Of a stretch of 64,000 bases of DNA, positions 1 through 8,660 are shown in pieces. The stretch lies in the IMG/VR virus record IMGVR_UViG_3300046167_000921, positions 62,001-126,000 of that record; one strand, written 5' to 3'. Source of the DNA: a virus. The position numbers and the translations under genes are program-made. How positions within the stretch are numbered: position 1 is the first letter of the stretch; every line of letters begins with the position of its first letter. The notes beneath the pieces were generated by a model, which worked only from the letters and a program-made list of their open reading frames with translations, was not told the origin of the DNA and made no database searches.

Positions 1-300
1 AGAAATGGTTTGTTCCGCTTTGACCTCAGATTCGTCCCCTACAAGATTAGCGACGTACTCAACAAAGAGAGTTTGCCCTTCGACATCATTAGGAATTGTA
101 ATCTTAGTGATGAACCTATGATCTTGATCTGTCTGTTGCATGGCAACTGGGCCTGTGATCACTGTCCTTACGACACCTTGATACTTAAATAATGTCGCGG
201 TGACATTAGCAACTTGAATGGGTTTGCTATCTTGACCTATCCAAGATACTTGACAAGGGTGCGACTCAGAGACCTCTGCTTGAGAATAGTACGCAATCAT
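1..300 (-). CDS. Unrecognised protein, first 100 codons; gene runs off left edge
   Basis: The minus strand is open from an ATG at 300 to position 1 with no stop, so the gene is truncated by the window. The start is chosen because a very strong Shine-Dalgarno (AAGGAGGGGGG) lies directly before it. The visible part begins MIAYYSQAEV and contains no motif I recognise. Its position next to virion-type genes suggests a structural role, which is inference. The ribosome site and the first two bases of the start codon lie inside a 19-bp inverted repeat. Confidence 0.7.
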   Translation of the reverse strand, partial: MIAYYSQAEVSESHPCQVSWIGQDSKPIQVANVTATLFKYQGVVRTVITGPVAMQQTDQDHRFITKITIPNDVEGQTLFVEYVANLVGDESEVKAEQTIS

Positions 301-351
301 AACCCCCCTCCTTCATATGTATTATATGTATTTATGAAGGAGGGGGGTTAT
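299..351 (-). promoter_or_regulatory. 19-bp hairpin over the SD and start codon, with TATAATA in the loop
   Basis: Positions 299-317 and 333-351 are perfect inverted complements of 19 bp, with a 15-nt loop. On the minus strand the 3' arm holds the Shine-Dalgarno and the first two bases of the ATG of the left-edge gene. The loop reads CATATAATACA, a good -10 element. A transcript started from it would lack the 5' arm and leave the ribosome site free, whereas read-through RNA would be folded shut. The hairpin is directly visible; the switch behaviour is inferred from T4 precedent. Confidence 0.75.
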
Positions 352-361
352 AAAATGAATA

Positions 362-616
362 TTAAGATTCTTCCCTCGCCATATAGGTCAAGGCTTTGAG
401 AGACCTGATCTCATCGACATAGCTCAAAGCGATCACTCTTGACGTTCTGTTGAAGAACTCTCTCTTAAGATCTTTAAAAGAGGACTTCTTCTCGAAGACG
501 AAGACCACCTTACGCCCTTCAAGCTCAGTCTTTAATAGCTCCATGCCTACTACTTTTAAGTACGCGGCAAAGTACAGATCTGAGGTCTTGTAAAGAGGCT
601 CGGGTTCAACATTCAT
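362..616 (-). CDS. Small DUF5659-like protein
   Basis: An 84-residue protein beginning MNVEPEPLYKTSDLYFAAYL. The pattern YKTSDLYFAAYL, then VVFVFE, then a basic SFKDLKREFFN stretch resembles the DUF5659 family of small phage and bacterial proteins of unknown function. This match is from memory. The start overlaps the stop of the upstream 77-residue gene by 4 nt (ATGA type), so the two are translationally coupled. GGAGAG lies upstream. No catalytic residues are evident. Confidence 0.7.
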   Translation of the reverse strand: MNVEPEPLYKTSDLYFAAYLKVVGMELLKTELEGRKVVFVFEKKSSFKDLKREFFNRTSRVIALSYVDEIRSLKALTYMAREES

Positions 617-846
617 ACCGAGCTTCTCTCCAGAAGGGAACTCAGGGCGACTTGGGCTTTACGAACGCCCTTGTCACTTGAAGGGATTTGAATGAGCTTG
701 CCTTTCTTATCCCATTTAGCGACAAGGGGTCTTTCTCCCCATGCCCCTCTTAACTCGTCACCGTCTGTGACCAGCACCCGCCCTTCATGTGAAGAACGTT
801 TTAAGAATGCACTAAGAACCTTTTTATCCTGAAGGGCGATTTTCAC
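613..846 (-). CDS. Small unrecognised protein (77 aa)
   Basis: The ORF starts with GTG at 846 behind a GGGAG Shine-Dalgarno and ends in a 4-nt overlap with the DUF5659-like gene. The protein is mixed-charge, soluble and without recognisable motifs (MKIALQDKKVLSAFLK). Operon position between virion-type genes and the DUF5659-like gene supports its being real. No function is proposed. Confidence 0.65.
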   Translation of the reverse strand: MKIALQDKKVLSAFLKRSSHEGRVLVTDGDELRGAWGERPLVAKWDKKGKLIQIPSSDKGVRKAQVALSSLLERSSV

Positions 847-874
847 CGTTTGTGTCTCCCGTGTTAGTTATGAT

Positions 875-1546
875 TTAGAGGACGTTACCGAGTCCGTCAT
901 ATACTACCACGTAAGGATCAACAACAGCACCTCCGACAGTGCGAGTGCTTTTAAGACCGAGAAGATCTCCCTTAGCTACAGAAATCCAGAAGCTTGAGTC
1001 CTCCTCAAGGACAGGGCTCACGACACCGTAGTCAAAGAAGCTCGTCGCTACAGGCTGAAAAACCCCAGCCACTTCTACGACATGACCTGCGGGAACGACG
1101 TATCTTGCCCCTGCGAGAATCTGTAGGATGTCTTCTACAGAAGCTGTAGAGGTTGCAACCCCCACGCCTGCGGTAGCTACGGTCACCGCGACAACAGCAT
1201 TAATAGCCGCGAGGTCGAGAGTGTTACCTGCTCTCATCTCAGCCACTAGAGCATCTGCGATGGTCTTTGCGTCCGCTGATGTGATAGACGCACCTACGGC
1301 AGGGTCGTTTGCACCATCATCGAGATTGACTAGGAGATAAGCCGCGAGGCCTCTCACTTCCGTAGTCACCACCCCAGCCGCTACTGTAGGGAGTGTGGTG
1401 GTTTCAGCTACGCGAAGGTAACGAGGCCCTTGCGGTGCGGGGTCAACCACAGGGTTGGCTTGTGATCTATTAGGCCACATATCTTTAACAAGAATCTGGC
1501 CGTTAGAGATAGATGTGTCTCTGATACAAATTGCTGGACTTGGCAT
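875..1546 (-). CDS. Tandem virion-type paralogue 1
   Basis: A 223-residue protein, third of three tandem paralogues. All share an N-terminal block of the form NGQ/GSVQI-(T/K)D-(L/M)-(F/Y/W)-P-N-(E/R)-SQ-x-N, then GP-x-YLR, then a helical block with LAAYLLVNL, an ADALVAEMRAG-like segment and xAINAVV, and a C-terminal strand containing PSFWIS- and SSFWIS-like sequences and ending in a YDG(L/D)G pattern. The SD overlaps the stop of the upstream paralogue (TAAGGAG). The alanine- and valine-rich composition and context suggest a structural protein; the exact role is unknown. Confidence 0.75.
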   Translation of the reverse strand: MPSPAICIRDTSISNGQILVKDMWPNRSQANPVVDPAPQGPRYLRVAETTTLPTVAAGVVTTEVRGLAAYLLVNLDDGANDPAVGASITSADAKTIADALVAEMRAGNTLDLAAINAVVAVTVATAGVGVATSTASVEDILQILAGARYVVPAGHVVEVAGVFQPVATSFFDYGVVSPVLEEDSSFWISVAKGDLLGLKSTRTVGGAVVDPYVVVYDGLGNVL

Positions 1547-1558
1547 TTACTTTTCTCC

Positions 1559-2269
1559 TTAGATGTAGAGTGAGCCGTCATCACCATAGATGACAACGTA
1601 AGGTGCAGGGTTACCGCTAGCGTCTACCCTCTCCTGAGCTTTGCGAAGCTGACCTCTCTTTGCAGAGATCCAGAAAGAGGGGTGGTTGTTGAAGTCACTC
1701 CAAAGACTAGCATAGTCGGCAGGGTTCGTGAGAGATCCCGCTTGATCTAGACCCGCGAGAGGCACGAAGGCACCTGCATCTTGCACGTCCTGACCCGCTG
1801 GGATACTGAAGACTTTGTAGCCCGAAATAATCTGAAGAACCTCAAGCACTGTGCCTGTAGAGTTACCCAGAATGCCGTCAAGGTCATTACCCACGGCGGT
1901 GTTTTCAACGATAACAGCATTGATGTCTGCGATAGTAAGACTTTGAGCAGAACGCATTCTCAAGATGAGAGCATCTGCGATGTCGTTTGCTTGATCACTA
2001 GTAAGGGCGATGCCCGCCGCCGCAGTATTCTCTACAGTAGTGAGAAGATAGACCGCGAGACCCGTGAGGTCAGTAGTCGTAGCGAAGTTGACATCGAGGG
2101 CAACGTCCTGACTAATGTCCCTTGTATGGCCATAGAGATAAACGGGCCCTTTGAAGTTAGGGCTGATAGTAGCATTCGACTGTGTCTTATGCGGGTAGAG
2201 ATCAGTGATCTGTACTGAAACACGTCCGTCAGTTGAGTTAGTTACTCTTGGGGTTGCAAGAAATGGCAT
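1559..2269 (-). CDS. Tandem virion-type paralogue 2
   Basis: The start is placed at the ATG at 2269 (MPFLATPRVTN), because AGGAGAT sits just upstream and both flanking paralogues also begin with MP. A longer open frame to 2305 exists but has no better start. The protein shares the DLYPHKTQSN block, the LAVYLL helix and the PSFWISAKRGQL segment with its neighbours. It lies 13 nt from each neighbour and is probably co-translated. It appears to have arisen by tandem duplication. Function is unrecognised, probably virion. Confidence 0.75.
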   Translation of the reverse strand: MPFLATPRVTNSTDGRVSVQITDLYPHKTQSNATISPNFKGPVYLYGHTRDISQDVALDVNFATTTDLTGLAVYLLTTVENTAAAGIALTSDQANDIADALILRMRSAQSLTIADINAVIVENTAVGNDLDGILGNSTGTVLEVLQIISGYKVFSIPAGQDVQDAGAFVPLAGLDQAGSLTNPADYASLWSDFNNHPSFWISAKRGQLRKAQERVDASGNPAPYVVIYGDDGSLYI

Positions 2270-2282
2270 ATCTAATCTCCTA

Positions 2283-3038
2283 TTAGCTGTAGAGAGTACC
2301 GTCATCGTTATAGACGGTAAGAAGAGGCGAGGTAGAGCGAACTCCTGCGAAAAGGTCGCCGTAGACGCCGTCTCTAACAGAAGTTAAGCCCGAGAGTGAA
2401 CCCTCAGAGAATGAGATCTTCCAAGAAGAGTCTCTCGGCACAAGTGTTCTCATTGTAGAGCCGAGTGTGCCAGGCGAGAGTACAAGCTCTTTAACCCCGT
2501 CTGCATCCTGAATGGGAACTCCTGCGTTCACGATGTAATCTTCACCCGCTAAGATCGCTAGTACTTCTACCAACGACCCTGTGCTGTTCGAGTTAGCGAC
2601 GCTAACCCCATCGAGGTCAGTAGGTGCGTTAACAACATCCGCACCTGAAAGAATTGTGTTGATGTCTGCAGTCTGGAGGGTAGATCCAGCTCGGACTCTA
2701 GCGACGATGTTCGTAGCCGCTTGTTCAGCTTGAACTAAGCTCAGAGCAGGGCCTGTACCCGCACCGTTAACATCTGCCGCAGGGTCAGCCTCTATGTGAG
2801 CTATAAGATATGCTATGAGGCCGTTACTTCTTCTGAGAAACTCGATTGAAGTATCTGCGTTGACTTTCAGCACAGGGCGACCGACGCCTGTTGAACCGAC
2901 ATTTGCAGTTCGGACATAGAAAGGGCCTTGCCCTCGCGGATCGTTGACGAGGTTTCTTTGAGACTCGTTGGGGAACAAGTCTGTGATCTGAACTGATCCG
3001 TTTTGGATTTCAGGTCGTCTTGCAATGATATATGGCAT
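2283..3038 (-). CDS. Tandem virion-type paralogue 3
   Basis: A 251-residue protein and the first gene of the triplet in transcription order. It starts MPYIIARRPEIQNGSVQI behind AAAGGAGATTACT. It contains ITDLFPNESQRNLV, GPFYVR, a LIAYLIAHIEAD helix and a DSSWKISFSEG segment, matching the two downstream copies. The three proteins differ by insertions in the middle block, so the duplications are not recent. No enzymatic motif is seen. A decorating, fibre-associated or neck role is possible but unproven. Confidence 0.75.
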   Translation of the reverse strand: MPYIIARRPEIQNGSVQITDLFPNESQRNLVNDPRGQGPFYVRTANVGSTGVGRPVLKVNADTSIEFLRRSNGLIAYLIAHIEADPAADVNGAGTGPALSLVQAEQAATNIVARVRAGSTLQTADINTILSGADVVNAPTDLDGVSVANSNSTGSLVEVLAILAGEDYIVNAGVPIQDADGVKELVLSPGTLGSTMRTLVPRDSSWKISFSEGSLSGLTSVRDGVYGDLFAGVRSTSPLLTVYNDDGTLYS

Positions 3039-3090
3039 AGTAATCTCCTTTGTGGTTATGCTTTTACTACGCCGAAATATAAAACAACTA

Positions 3091-3810
3091 TTACCCTAAG
3101 TTTACGACAGAGCACCTCATCGTGAATTGAGGAGTTGAAGACTTCCCACCAAAGAAAAACTCACCTACAGAGCTTGAGGTCAAAGAGAATTCGTGACCTG
3201 GCTTTATAATCGTAGGTGACATACCAGGAGAGCAAGAGAAGTATAGATCTTCGCCCGCTACATCAGATAGGTTCTGAATATCAATAGACTGACTAAAATT
3301 AGGAAGGTGTATATTTAAACCCCCCGCGTCTAAGGAGTCTGGGAGACCCCCTCCAAGGTCTGGGGCTGTTGCGGTTGCTGTGAAGACAGGGCTTATGACG
3401 CCAAAGAAGTCGTAGGGAACTAGAGCGACAACAGGGCCGAAGTCGGTGAAAGCACCCGTAGATCGGATTTTACCTCTCGCTCTAAGGTAGCAAACCTCGC
3501 CGTTAGTCGGGATGCGAGCACCTACGAGTGGCGGTGCGGTCGCATAGTCGTCAAGGGTGAACATGAATCGAGTCTGATCTCGGTTTGAATCATCGACCCC
3601 AACCTTAGATTTGAGGATAGAAGGACTCTTGAAGGTGGAGTCGTATCTCATCTCGAACATCTTAACAGGGTTTGTAAAAGCGTCGTCTATATTTGAGGCT
3701 CCATGTATCTCGATAAGTTCAAGGCCTCTGAGGTTTCGGTTAGGAAAACTCATGTCGGTCATGTTCTTGGCTCTATAGTTAAGACTAGGTATTAATCTTC
3801 CTCTAGACAT
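3091..3810 (-). CDS. Probable virion structural protein
   Basis: Begins MSRGRLIPSLNYRAKNMT at an ATG that overlaps the stop of the FmdB-like gene (TGATG). A GTG one codon earlier is possible but less likely. The protein is about 239 residues with beta-rich, glycine- and serine-rich sequence, including GVDDSNRDQTRFMFTLDDY and a C-terminal section typical of phage structural proteins. It has no recognised domain. It lies directly before the three paralogous genes and may belong to the same particle sub-structure. Confidence 0.65.
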   Translation of the reverse strand: MSRGRLIPSLNYRAKNMTDMSFPNRNLRGLELIEIHGASNIDDAFTNPVKMFEMRYDSTFKSPSILKSKVGVDDSNRDQTRFMFTLDDYATAPPLVGARIPTNGEVCYLRARGKIRSTGAFTDFGPVVALVPYDFFGVISPVFTATATAPDLGGGLPDSLDAGGLNIHLPNFSQSIDIQNLSDVAGEDLYFSCSPGMSPTIIKPGHEFSLTSSSVGEFFFGGKSSTPQFTMRCSVVNLG

Positions 3811-4196
3811 CACTTACTCGCTTTCTCTTTAGCTATGAGGGTTTCATATGAAGATGTGTTCTTCCCCTTGGATTTAGCTAACCTCTGAGCCTCTGACCAA
3901 GAGTCTACTTTCTCTCCGTCTACGTTTGGAGCTAATGTGACATTGGGCTGATCTCGCTTCATCTCTGCTGTCCGAGACTCAAGGCGTTCATTCTTCTTAC
4001 GCATCTGGTTCTTGATACGATTGTTTTTGCCAGCCCAGCCGTCGCCTTTAAGTATGAAGTTACGGGTGGGTTGAAACACTTTTTTATTAGGTGTCTCGCA
4101 CTCAGTGCAAGGTTGCTCTTTATCGTGATCTCTCATAGAGACTCTCAGTTGGTAATCGTGTCCGCAACTACTGCAACGATATAAGTAAAAAGGCAT
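3810..4196 (-). CDS. FmdB-like zinc-ribbon protein
   Basis: The N-terminus MPFYLYRCSSCGHDY followed by a second CTEC pair about 20 residues later is the classic FmdB-type zinc ribbon (CxxC...CxxC). This is a short regulatory-protein family often found in phage structural operons. The remaining ~90 residues are basic and polar (KNNRIKNQMRKKNER) and may bind nucleic acid. It sits 4 nt from the SWIM gene stop and overlaps the next structural gene by TGATG. Role unknown; zinc binding is well supported. Confidence 0.8.
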   Translation of the reverse strand: MPFYLYRCSSCGHDYQLRVSMRDHDKEQPCTECETPNKKVFQPTRNFILKGDGWAGKNNRIKNQMRKKNERLESRTAEMKRDQPNVTLAPNVDGEKVDSWSEAQRLAKSKGKNTSSYETLIAKEKASK

Positions 4197-4199
4197 AGT

Positions 4200-4562
4200 T
4201 TAAGCTCCGAAGTATTTCTCTAAGACAGCATAGATGTGCTTGCAGATCTTATGTGTCCCATTGGGGTCTTTCTTTTCTGGCCTGGTCTCCGTACCTTTAG
4301 TTGTACCATACAAGTAGTCTTTTTCTTTTGCGTGGTATTCTGGTCCTTGATACACCCAATATTTACAGGTGCAAGAGACTCTCAGGTCATCCCCGTTGGC
4401 CTCTACAGTAACATTGTAGTCGGCTACCTTGTATTTCTTAGGTTCGTCTTCAAGCTTACTCTTAAATTGTTGAACAATACCCTTGACGACTTTGCCCTTC
4501 TCTATGACATCTGGGTCAAGATTGTCTAATATGTCTTTTAGAGGTGCGGAGGTTTTTCTCAT
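4200..4562 (-). CDS. SWIM zinc-finger-like protein
   Basis: The start is set at 4562 (MRKTSAPLKDILDNL) because GGGAGACAGAAC precedes it; an in-frame ATG at 4607 is an alternative. The C-terminal half holds SCTCKYW followed about 35 residues later by HKICKHIYAVLEKYF, the CxC...CxH signature of SWIM zinc domains that bind DNA or proteins. The spacer YHAKEKDYLYGTTKG is lysine-rich. The gene overlaps no neighbour but is co-oriented with the FmdB gene. The same pair of zinc proteins often recurs near virion genes in large phages (recollection). Confidence 0.75.
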   Translation of the reverse strand: MRKTSAPLKDILDNLDPDVIEKGKVVKGIVQQFKSKLEDEPKKYKVADYNVTVEANGDDLRVSCTCKYWVYQGPEYHAKEKDYLYGTTKGTETRPEKKDPNGTHKICKHIYAVLEKYFGA

Positions 4563-4610
4563 GTTCTGTCTCCCTGTGATATGCTCAAGGGGGGCAAGAT
4601 AGAACATTTA

Positions 4611-5432
4611 TTAAACCTTGGAGAGAAGCTCCACAATTCTCATTACAATTTTCAAGTATTCACCTTCCCCCAGAGCTCTGTAGTTGGGGCTTCCAGCTAA
4701 GAGGGCATCACCCCAAACATCACCGCCCCAAAAAGAGGTACAGACATCCCTACAGGAAAAGCCTTTAATCTTCTCCCTAGAAGACACAGTAATGGTGCGA
4801 TCTTTTGAGTTATAGGCACAAATGACTCTCGATTCCCTAAAGAGGTCATTCACGAAATGCCCTTCTGTCTTTCGACAGAGAAGCCCTGTCGAGTACTCTT
4901 TGTAAAAAGTGGCCTGATCTAACTTCTCCCGAAGGTAGATCCTCGCTTTCCCCATTCTCTTTGCAATAAACCCATCGAGAACAGCTTCTCGAATAAAGGC
5001 AAAGGCCAACCGACAAAAATCCGTGACATCTATAAAGTCAACATCATCTTCAGAGATGGGGTCATTCTCTTCAAGCCACTGTAAGATTCCTTGGATCTTC
5101 TCATGAACCTCTTCGTCGCTTGAAGTCTGACCCGCTTTAACTTTAGAGACTTCTTGCCAAAAGGCATCTTCTTGAGGGAAATCGCCACTCGCCCTTAATA
5201 GACCTCCCAATGTTTCGAGGTCTAGAGACTTGACTAAGACGACATCGTTACTTCCAACGGAAGGGATGTCCTTATCTAAGCAGGGAGAGGGCTTATTCTC
5301 TGTCGGAGAAGTGTATTGGGTGCCCTTGCAGGTGTAAGACCCGTATTGAGCCTTGACTGTCAACACGGGAGGGTGTTTAAGGTCAACGGAGAGAGCCGCA
5401 CTTTTTGCATTTGGAGATACAATGACAATCAT
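4611..5432 (-). CDS. Unrecognised 273-residue protein
   Basis: Begins MIVIVSPNAKSAALSVDLKH and ends LKIVMRIVELLSKV. The middle is acidic (ISEDDVDFIDVTDF). A C-terminal stretch (SFWGGDVWGDALLAGSP) is faintly reminiscent of the glycine-rich DHHA1 segment of DHH phosphoesterases, but the DHH triad itself is not visible, so I do not assign it. It is the first gene of the leftward run and diverges from the helicase gene 54 bp away. Confidence 0.6.
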   Translation of the reverse strand: MIVIVSPNAKSAALSVDLKHPPVLTVKAQYGSYTCKGTQYTSPTENKPSPCLDKDIPSVGSNDVVLVKSLDLETLGGLLRASGDFPQEDAFWQEVSKVKAGQTSSDEEVHEKIQGILQWLEENDPISEDDVDFIDVTDFCRLAFAFIREAVLDGFIAKRMGKARIYLREKLDQATFYKEYSTGLLCRKTEGHFVNDLFRESRVICAYNSKDRTITVSSREKIKGFSCRDVCTSFWGGDVWGDALLAGSPNYRALGEGEYLKIVMRIVELLSKV

Positions 5433-5486
5433 CTTATTAGTCTTTCTATCATCGGCAGAGGTTAAGTTTAAGGAACGGAGAAGAGA

Positions 5487-8400
5487 ATGACCAATTCAGA
5501 AACCAGAACCCAATTAGAGGTTTTTAAATTCTACCTAGCTCTATATGGATTCCACAATAAAGGAGGGTCTGAAAAGACCTTTCTTGCTGGAGCTTCTACT
5601 CTTAAGAGATATGTGGAACTCAGGAACGGGGTAATCAGAGATTTTTTATCCCCCTTAGCTGAAAGAGGATACCCCGCATTTAACACTCTCCCTAATAAGC
5701 TATCGAGAGCTCTTAAAGGGGCAGTGACGAACCCAGATCAAGTCTTAGCATTAGGTTCCATCTTCTATGACGTTTGTGTATTTTACAAGAGCAGAAGCAA
5801 CTTGATCCGAGAAATATCAGATAGGAAGAGCAGGGATATACTCAGCACTTGTGTTTATGCTTGCTATGACGAACAAGTATCCTTATCTATGCTCTTGACA
5901 GCACCCCCTTCTAGGCTAAAGTTACCTAACCGCTGGATTAAGAAAGCCTCTCTTCAGTTAGAAGAGGTATCTCAGGTAGAGATACACCTCAATGAACTTA
6001 AAGAGGTTCAAGTTATATCTGAAGAGATCAGAAGCCTGAATCTCAAGATTAACTCAGATACCATCACCGACCAAGAGAGAGCTGTACTTATATCTTTGAG
6101 AGAGAAAAAGATGAAGTCTCTCCAGAAGACTTCTGAAGAGATATCGAGTGAGTCTCCAGCCATCGCGGTCGCGAGCAGTATTATTAACAGCCCTGAAGAG
6201 CATAAGACCAAAGTAGGTCAAGAGCAAAAACTGACTCCCACCCAAGAAGATATCATCCTCTCTAAAGGAGAGACTTCTGTGCAAGCAGGTGCAGGGGTAG
6301 GTAAAACCAAGGTCGTAGCGAGCAAGGTTGCCTATACGGTTAAAGAACTCGATGTCTCCCCTGAGAACATGATTGTTGTCTCTACGAGCAAAGACACAGC
6401 CGACAATTTGAGGCAGAGGATTGTTAAGTATGGCGGGGAAGAAAGCATGGGCAGATTCGTAGGAGTCTCAACCGAAGCAGTCGCCTTCAGTATTGTTAAG
6501 GATTTAGGGATCATTGCAGATAAAGAGATCATTAAAGATGAAACATTGGAGGAGTGGGTAAAGCTGGCTGTAGATCTCGTCATTCAAGGTGACGGTTCCA
6601 AGGACTCACCCAATCAACCTCTTCTAAAGGGTGTTGAACTCGACCCCGAAAGTAGTGAAGACCCTAGACTAACACCTCTACTGATTAGGGTGGTGTCTAC
6701 AATTGCTAGGAAGGCGGTTAAAGAAAATTCTAAAGAACTGCTCTCGCTAGTAGCCCCCGCTATTTCGACATACTCTAAAGGGAAAATCAAGCTTGCCCCT
6801 AGGTCTAGTGAGGTGTGGCTAGATAAGGACTTTAGGTCTTCTATAAACCAGCACATAAAAAGCTCTGGCGGTAAAGAAGACCTAAGTCAATCTTCTCCAT
6901 ATGAGGGATTTCAAAGGTTTGCTTCAGAGAGTGCCAAACCTAAGCCTATTAAGGTGAGCAACCAATGGTTTAACTTGGGTATGGACCCTCTCCATAACAC
7001 CCATGAGGCAAACCTGAGTCAATTTACCATATTCATAAAAGAGAACAAGAAGAAGATGGTCTCTGCGTCTTCTCTCTGGGAGAAGAGGAAAAAGTCAGCA
7101 CCTCTTGATCTCACCTCGCTCAAAGACATGGTAGATTATGATATGAAGGTCGCGGTTTATGGTGCATATGAGTATGCGAAAGAGAAACAAGGTGCGATTG
7201 ACCAAGAAGACTTCTCTATCTTGGCTTGTCGTGCTCTAGTAGACAGGCCAGCTCTTCTAAAAGAGATGAATAGTAAGTACACCCACATCCTCATAGATGA
7301 GGCTCAAGATTTGAGCGGGGCGGATAAGATGATGTTCCGTCTCATTTCAGGTTCAGTGGACACTAAGACTCTTGAACCAAAGCAAATGACCTCTTCTAAC
7401 TTCTTTACGATAGGTGACCGTAACCAGAGGACTAAGAACGCATCTAGGAACGCATCTAAGAACAAGGTTTTGTCAACGAACATGAGGTCTCGGTCAAATA
7501 TCATAGAGGCCGCGAACAAGATTATCTCCGCGGAGGAATCCGCTTGTCGCCCCAACCCGATGAAAGAGGGCGGTGAAATCAGTTATTCGATCCACAAAGA
7601 CCTTAGAAGCCCAGGTGCAGACTTCCTAGCAAAGGAAGTCAAGGAGCAGGTTGAGGTTGAAGGGTGGGGTCACGAAGGTGGGGAGAACCACAAGTTTGGA
7701 ATTGCGGTCAGGTCTAGTAAAGAGATGGTCGCATACGCGGTTGAACTCATGCTTGAGAATGTCCCATATTACGCTAACAGAGACTTCCTAGATGAGACTC
7801 CAATTAAGGCCGTACTCTCTGCAATAGGACTCAGATCTCCCAACCCAACTCACGTTCAAGAGTCGATACTTAACTTACACAAATACTTGCAGTTGGATCT
7901 AGGCGGAGACTTTAACAATAAGCTGACCCGAGAGGCGGGAGGTGAGAGTCTTCTATCTTGGCTCCTAGTTCAAGAATTAGATGAGGGGGCTCTGAGTGAC
8001 AAGGAAACAGAGTATGTTTCTATGATCAAGAGCGTCCTAGACTTCGAGGGGGATACCCTCTCTTTGTTGAACTTTGTTACAAAGTCTCTTAAGGCATCAG
8101 AAGGTAAGACCCTAATGGAGTTGAGAGTTAGCTTCTTAACCCCCGCTGAACTCTTTATGCTTAAGGAGGAAATAGGAGGAGGTACTGTTAGTGCCTATAA
8201 TAAAGCAGAATTCTCACAGTCTGGTTTCGATGTCATTTATAGGGTCTTCGAGTATTGTGACTTTGACCTTGAGAAGAGCTTTAGGAAGATCGAGAGCTTA
8301 CAGAAAGTGTCTAAGATGTATTCTAAGGACAAGAATAAAGACAGGGTTCTTATCCGCTTGTGTAAGGATTGGAAAGGCAGAGAGTGTAGAGATCTCTATG

Positions 8401-8660
8401 TGGCAATGAGCCCCACGTACTTCCCTAGAATGGGAGAAGATATAAGGGAAGAAGAGACACTTGCTTACCTTGCTTTGACTAGAGCTCAAGAGAAGGTACA
8501 TATCCTTTGCGGAGACTACCCCTCTTCTTTCGTCAAAAAGGCATGTGTGCTCTCGAAAGAAGAGTTCATGGCTCAATCTAAGGAGTCTAAGCCTACACTC
8601 ACGAAAGAGAGTTCTGTTGACAGTATGATTAAGTGGCTATCTTCTAATGAGAGTGTTTGA
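5487..8660 (+). CDS. UvrD/Rep-like superfamily 1 DNA helicase with long N-terminal extension
   Basis: A 1057-residue protein. The first ~255 residues are an unrecognised, charged extension. The SF1A helicase core follows: Walker A GAGVGKTK near 268, Walker B and motif II DEAQD near 604, motif III TIGDRNQRT, motif IV STNMRSRSNI, motif V in the KDWKGRECRDLYV section and motif VI ALTRAQEK near 997. ATP-dependent 3'-5' DNA unwinding in repair or recombination is expected from the family. ACGGAG precedes the ATG. The 3' end overlaps the convergent Rad50 N-half gene by 17 nt. Confidence 0.92.
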   Translation: MTNSETRTQLEVFKFYLALYGFHNKGGSEKTFLAGASTLKRYVELRNGVIRDFLSPLAERGYPAFNTLPNKLSRALKGAVTNPDQVLALGSIFYDVCVFYKSRSNLIREISDRKSRDILSTCVYACYDEQVSLSMLLTAPPSRLKLPNRWIKKASLQLEEVSQVEIHLNELKEVQVISEEIRSLNLKINSDTITDQERAVLISLREKKMKSLQKTSEEISSESPAIAVASSIINSPEEHKTKVGQEQKLTPTQEDIILSKGETSVQAGAGVGKTKVVASKVAYTVKELDVSPENMIVVSTSKDTADNLRQRIVKYGGEESMGRFVGVSTEAVAFSIVKDLGIIADKEIIKDETLEEWVKLAVDLVIQGDGSKDSPNQPLLKGVELDPESSEDPRLTPLLIRVVSTIARKAVKENSKELLSLVAPAISTYSKGKIKLAPRSSEVWLDKDFRSSINQHIKSSGGKEDLSQSSPYEGFQRFASESAKPKPIKVSNQWFNLGMDPLHNTHEANLSQFTIFIKENKKKMVSASSLWEKRKKSAPLDLTSLKDMVDYDMKVAVYGAYEYAKEKQGAIDQEDFSILACRALVDRPALLKEMNSKYTHILIDEAQDLSGADKMMFRLISGSVDTKTLEPKQMTSSNFFTIGDRNQRTKNASRNASKNKVLSTNMRSRSNIIEAANKIISAEESACRPNPMKEGGEISYSIHKDLRSPGADFLAKEVKEQVEVEGWGHEGGENHKFGIAVRSSKEMVAYAVELMLENVPYYANRDFLDETPIKAVLSAIGLRSPNPTHVQESILNLHKYLQLDLGGDFNNKLTREAGGESLLSWLLVQELDEGALSDKETEYVSMIKSVLDFEGDTLSLLNFVTKSLKASEGKTLMELRVSFLTPAELFMLKEEIGGGTVSAYNKAEFSQSGFDVIYRVFEYCDFDLEKSFRKIESLQKVSKMYSKDKNKDRVLIRLCKDWKGRECRDLYVAMSPTYFPRMGEDIREEETLAYLALTRAQEKVHILCGDYPSSFVKKACVLSKEEFMAQSKESKPTLTKESSVDSMIKWLSSNESV

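Noticed and set aside
4611-5432. DHH-family phosphoesterase
   Set aside because: Only a glycine-rich C-terminal stretch is reminiscent of DHHA1. The DHH motif and other metal ligands are not visible.
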